NCBI GenBank assembly: GCA_035518875.1
Contig: DATIXD010000041.1
Span: 1 to 27,593 of the forward strand
Direction: 5' to 3'
Source of the DNA: DATIXD01 sp035518875
Lineage (GTDB): Bacteria > Pseudomonadota > Gammaproteobacteria > Methylococcales > Methylococcaceae
DNA: 27,593 nucleotides
Both the position numbers and the translations under genes were made by a program. Positions 26,508 through 27,593 of this stretch are shown here, one piece after another (within the stretch, counting starts at the first letter, position 1; each line of letters begins with the position of its first letter). Below the pieces are notes generated by a model, which saw only the letters and a list, made by a program, of their open reading frames with translations, was not told where the DNA came from and ran no database searches.

Positions 26508-27593
26508 TCATTCCAGAGTCTTGCGCAAGGCGCGCCTGGCGAAGAAGACGACGACGGCGGCATAGAGCGCCAGCGCCAACATCGGTTCGATCAGGTCATC
26601 CACGCCCGAGCCTTTCAGAAACACGGCCTTGAGCATCGTCACGTAATAGCGCGCATAAACCAGGTGGGTGAGCGCGCGGATCGGGGCAGGCATCTGATCG
26701 ATGGGGAAGGCGAAACCGGACAGCAGCATGGTGGGCAGCAGGGTGACCATCAGGGCCATCTGGCTGGCGCCGATCTGGCTTTTGACCAAGGCTGAAAGCA
26801 TGAAACCCATGCCCAGCACCACGCACAGAAACAGTGACGTAGTGAAGAACAGGGTGCTCAAAGCACCCCGGAAGGGCACGTTGAACCAGCCGACTGCAAT
26901 GAGCACGCACAGCGCCGCGTCGAGCAGCCCGACGGTGAAATAGGGGAACAGCTTGCCGAGCATGAGTTCCAGCGGCGTGATCGGCGTCGAGATGAGGCGC
27001 TCCATGGTGCCGCGCTCCCATTCCCGCGCCACGGTCAACGAAGACAATAGTGCGCCGATTAGCGCCATGACCGTCGCCACCACGCCGGGAATGATGAAAT
27101 TGCGGCTCTCCAGTTCTTCGTTGAACCAGGTGCGGGATTCCACCGAAAGCGCGGGCGTCGCTTGTTGCGCACGTCCCTGCCGGCCCAGCCAGTTCAGTTG
27201 AATCTCCCTGGAATAGCCGCTCACCACCGCTTGCGCATAACCAATCGCCAGGTCGGCGGTATTGTTATCGGTGCCATCCACCAGCGCTTGCACCGCCACC
27301 CCGCCGCTGTCGTTCAGGCGCTCGGAAAAATCTTCAGGGATCACGATGCCGAGCTTGCACTGATCGGCGTCCAGCGCAGCTGTCAGATCGCGATAATTGT
27401 CCACCGTACGCACCAGGTGAAAGTATTCGGAAGCTTGGAAACGCTTGAGTAGCGACTGGCTGTTCTGGCTACCTTCCCGATCGAGGGCATAAACCTGAAG
27501 ATGCTTGGTATCCAGATTGATCCCATAGCCCAACAGGGCCATTTGCATGATCGGCATCAACAACACGATCGTCAGGCTGCGCGGATCACGCCA
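26508..27593 (-). CDS. ABC-2 type exporter permease, YbhS-like, 5' end outside the window
   Basis: This is the partner permease of the preceding entry, read from the window edge. The open frame runs through the edge with WRDPRSLTIVLLMPIMQMALLGYG, the usual first membrane segment, so only about the first 20-25 residues are missing. It has the periplasmic domain, then SLTVAREWERGTMERLISTPITPLELMLGK and the C-terminal YARYYVTMLKAVFLKG, matching the YbhR-like protein region by region. A GTG at 27566 gives an open frame but would remove half of the first membrane segment, so it is not the start. An ATPase gene is expected upstream, outside the window. Confidence 0.93.
   Translation of the reverse strand, partial: WRDPRSLTIVLLMPIMQMALLGYGINLDTKHLQVYALDREGSQNSQSLLKRFQASEYFHLVRTVDNYRDLTAALDADQCKLGIVIPEDFSERLNDSGGVAVQALVDGTDNNTADLAIGYAQAVVSGYSREIQLNWLGRQGRAQQATPALSVESRTWFNEELESRNFIIPGVVATVMALIGALLSSLTVAREWERGTMERLISTPITPLELMLGKLFPYFTVGLLDAALCVLIAVGWFNVPFRGALSTLFFTTSLFLCVVLGMGFMLSALVKSQIGASQMALMVTLLPTMLLSGFAFPIDQMPAPIRALTHLVYARYYVTMLKAVFLKGSGVDDLIEPMLALALYAAVVVFFARRALRKTLE

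Overview
The window looks like a chromosomal segment from a GC-rich gammaproteobacterium. The best evidence is the gene order hrcA-grpE-dnaK-dnaJ-dapB-carA-carB-greA with convergent yhbY and then rlmE-ftsH-glmM, which resembles the arrangement in Pseudomonas and relatives. The close match of the Hfq, HflX, GloA, GlmM and Bfr sequences to their enterobacterial counterparts agrees with this. I cannot fix the genus from the sequence; a methylotroph-like lineage such as Methylococcales is only a guess.

Bases 1-20813 are a dense housekeeping block. On the minus strand, read from right to left: hrcA, grpE, dnaK, dnaJ (protein folding), dapB (lysine and cell wall), carA, carB (carbamoyl phosphate), greA (transcript cleavage), rlmE (23S rRNA methylation), ftsH (membrane protease), glmM (amino-sugar synthesis), gloA (methylglyoxal detoxification), hfq (sRNA chaperone) and hflX (ribosome-rescue GTPase, cut by the window edge). 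On the plus strand are yhbY, and then bfr, nadK and recN, which run divergently from hrcA. The chaperone cluster carries layered control that can be read directly: a sigma70-type promoter with a CIRCE operator ahead of hrcA, and heat-shock sigma32-type promoters ahead of grpE (inside the end of hrcA) and ahead of dnaK (overlapping the grpE stop).

Bases 20814-25364 are accessory and partly decayed. After a gene-free stretch of about 480 bases comes an unrecognised secreted protein of 495 residues that may be TIM-barrel glycoside-hydrolase-like, with a His-rich N-terminus. Next is a SMUG1-type uracil-DNA glycosylase. Then comes the wreck of a urea-utilisation locus on the minus strand: a broken urtE (urea ABC transporter ATPase), an intact hupE/ureJ, and a short chimera in which the start of ureD is joined out of frame to the last third of ureG. 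The normal cluster order (urtE - ureJ - ureD - ureABC - ureEF - ureG) explains all the pieces, so one deletion appears to have removed the urease structural genes while degradation broke urtE.

Bases 25365-27593 hold two adjacent ABC-2 type exporter permeases (YbhR-like and YbhS-like) on the minus strand. The second is cut by the window edge, and the ATPase and membrane-fusion partners are presumably just outside.
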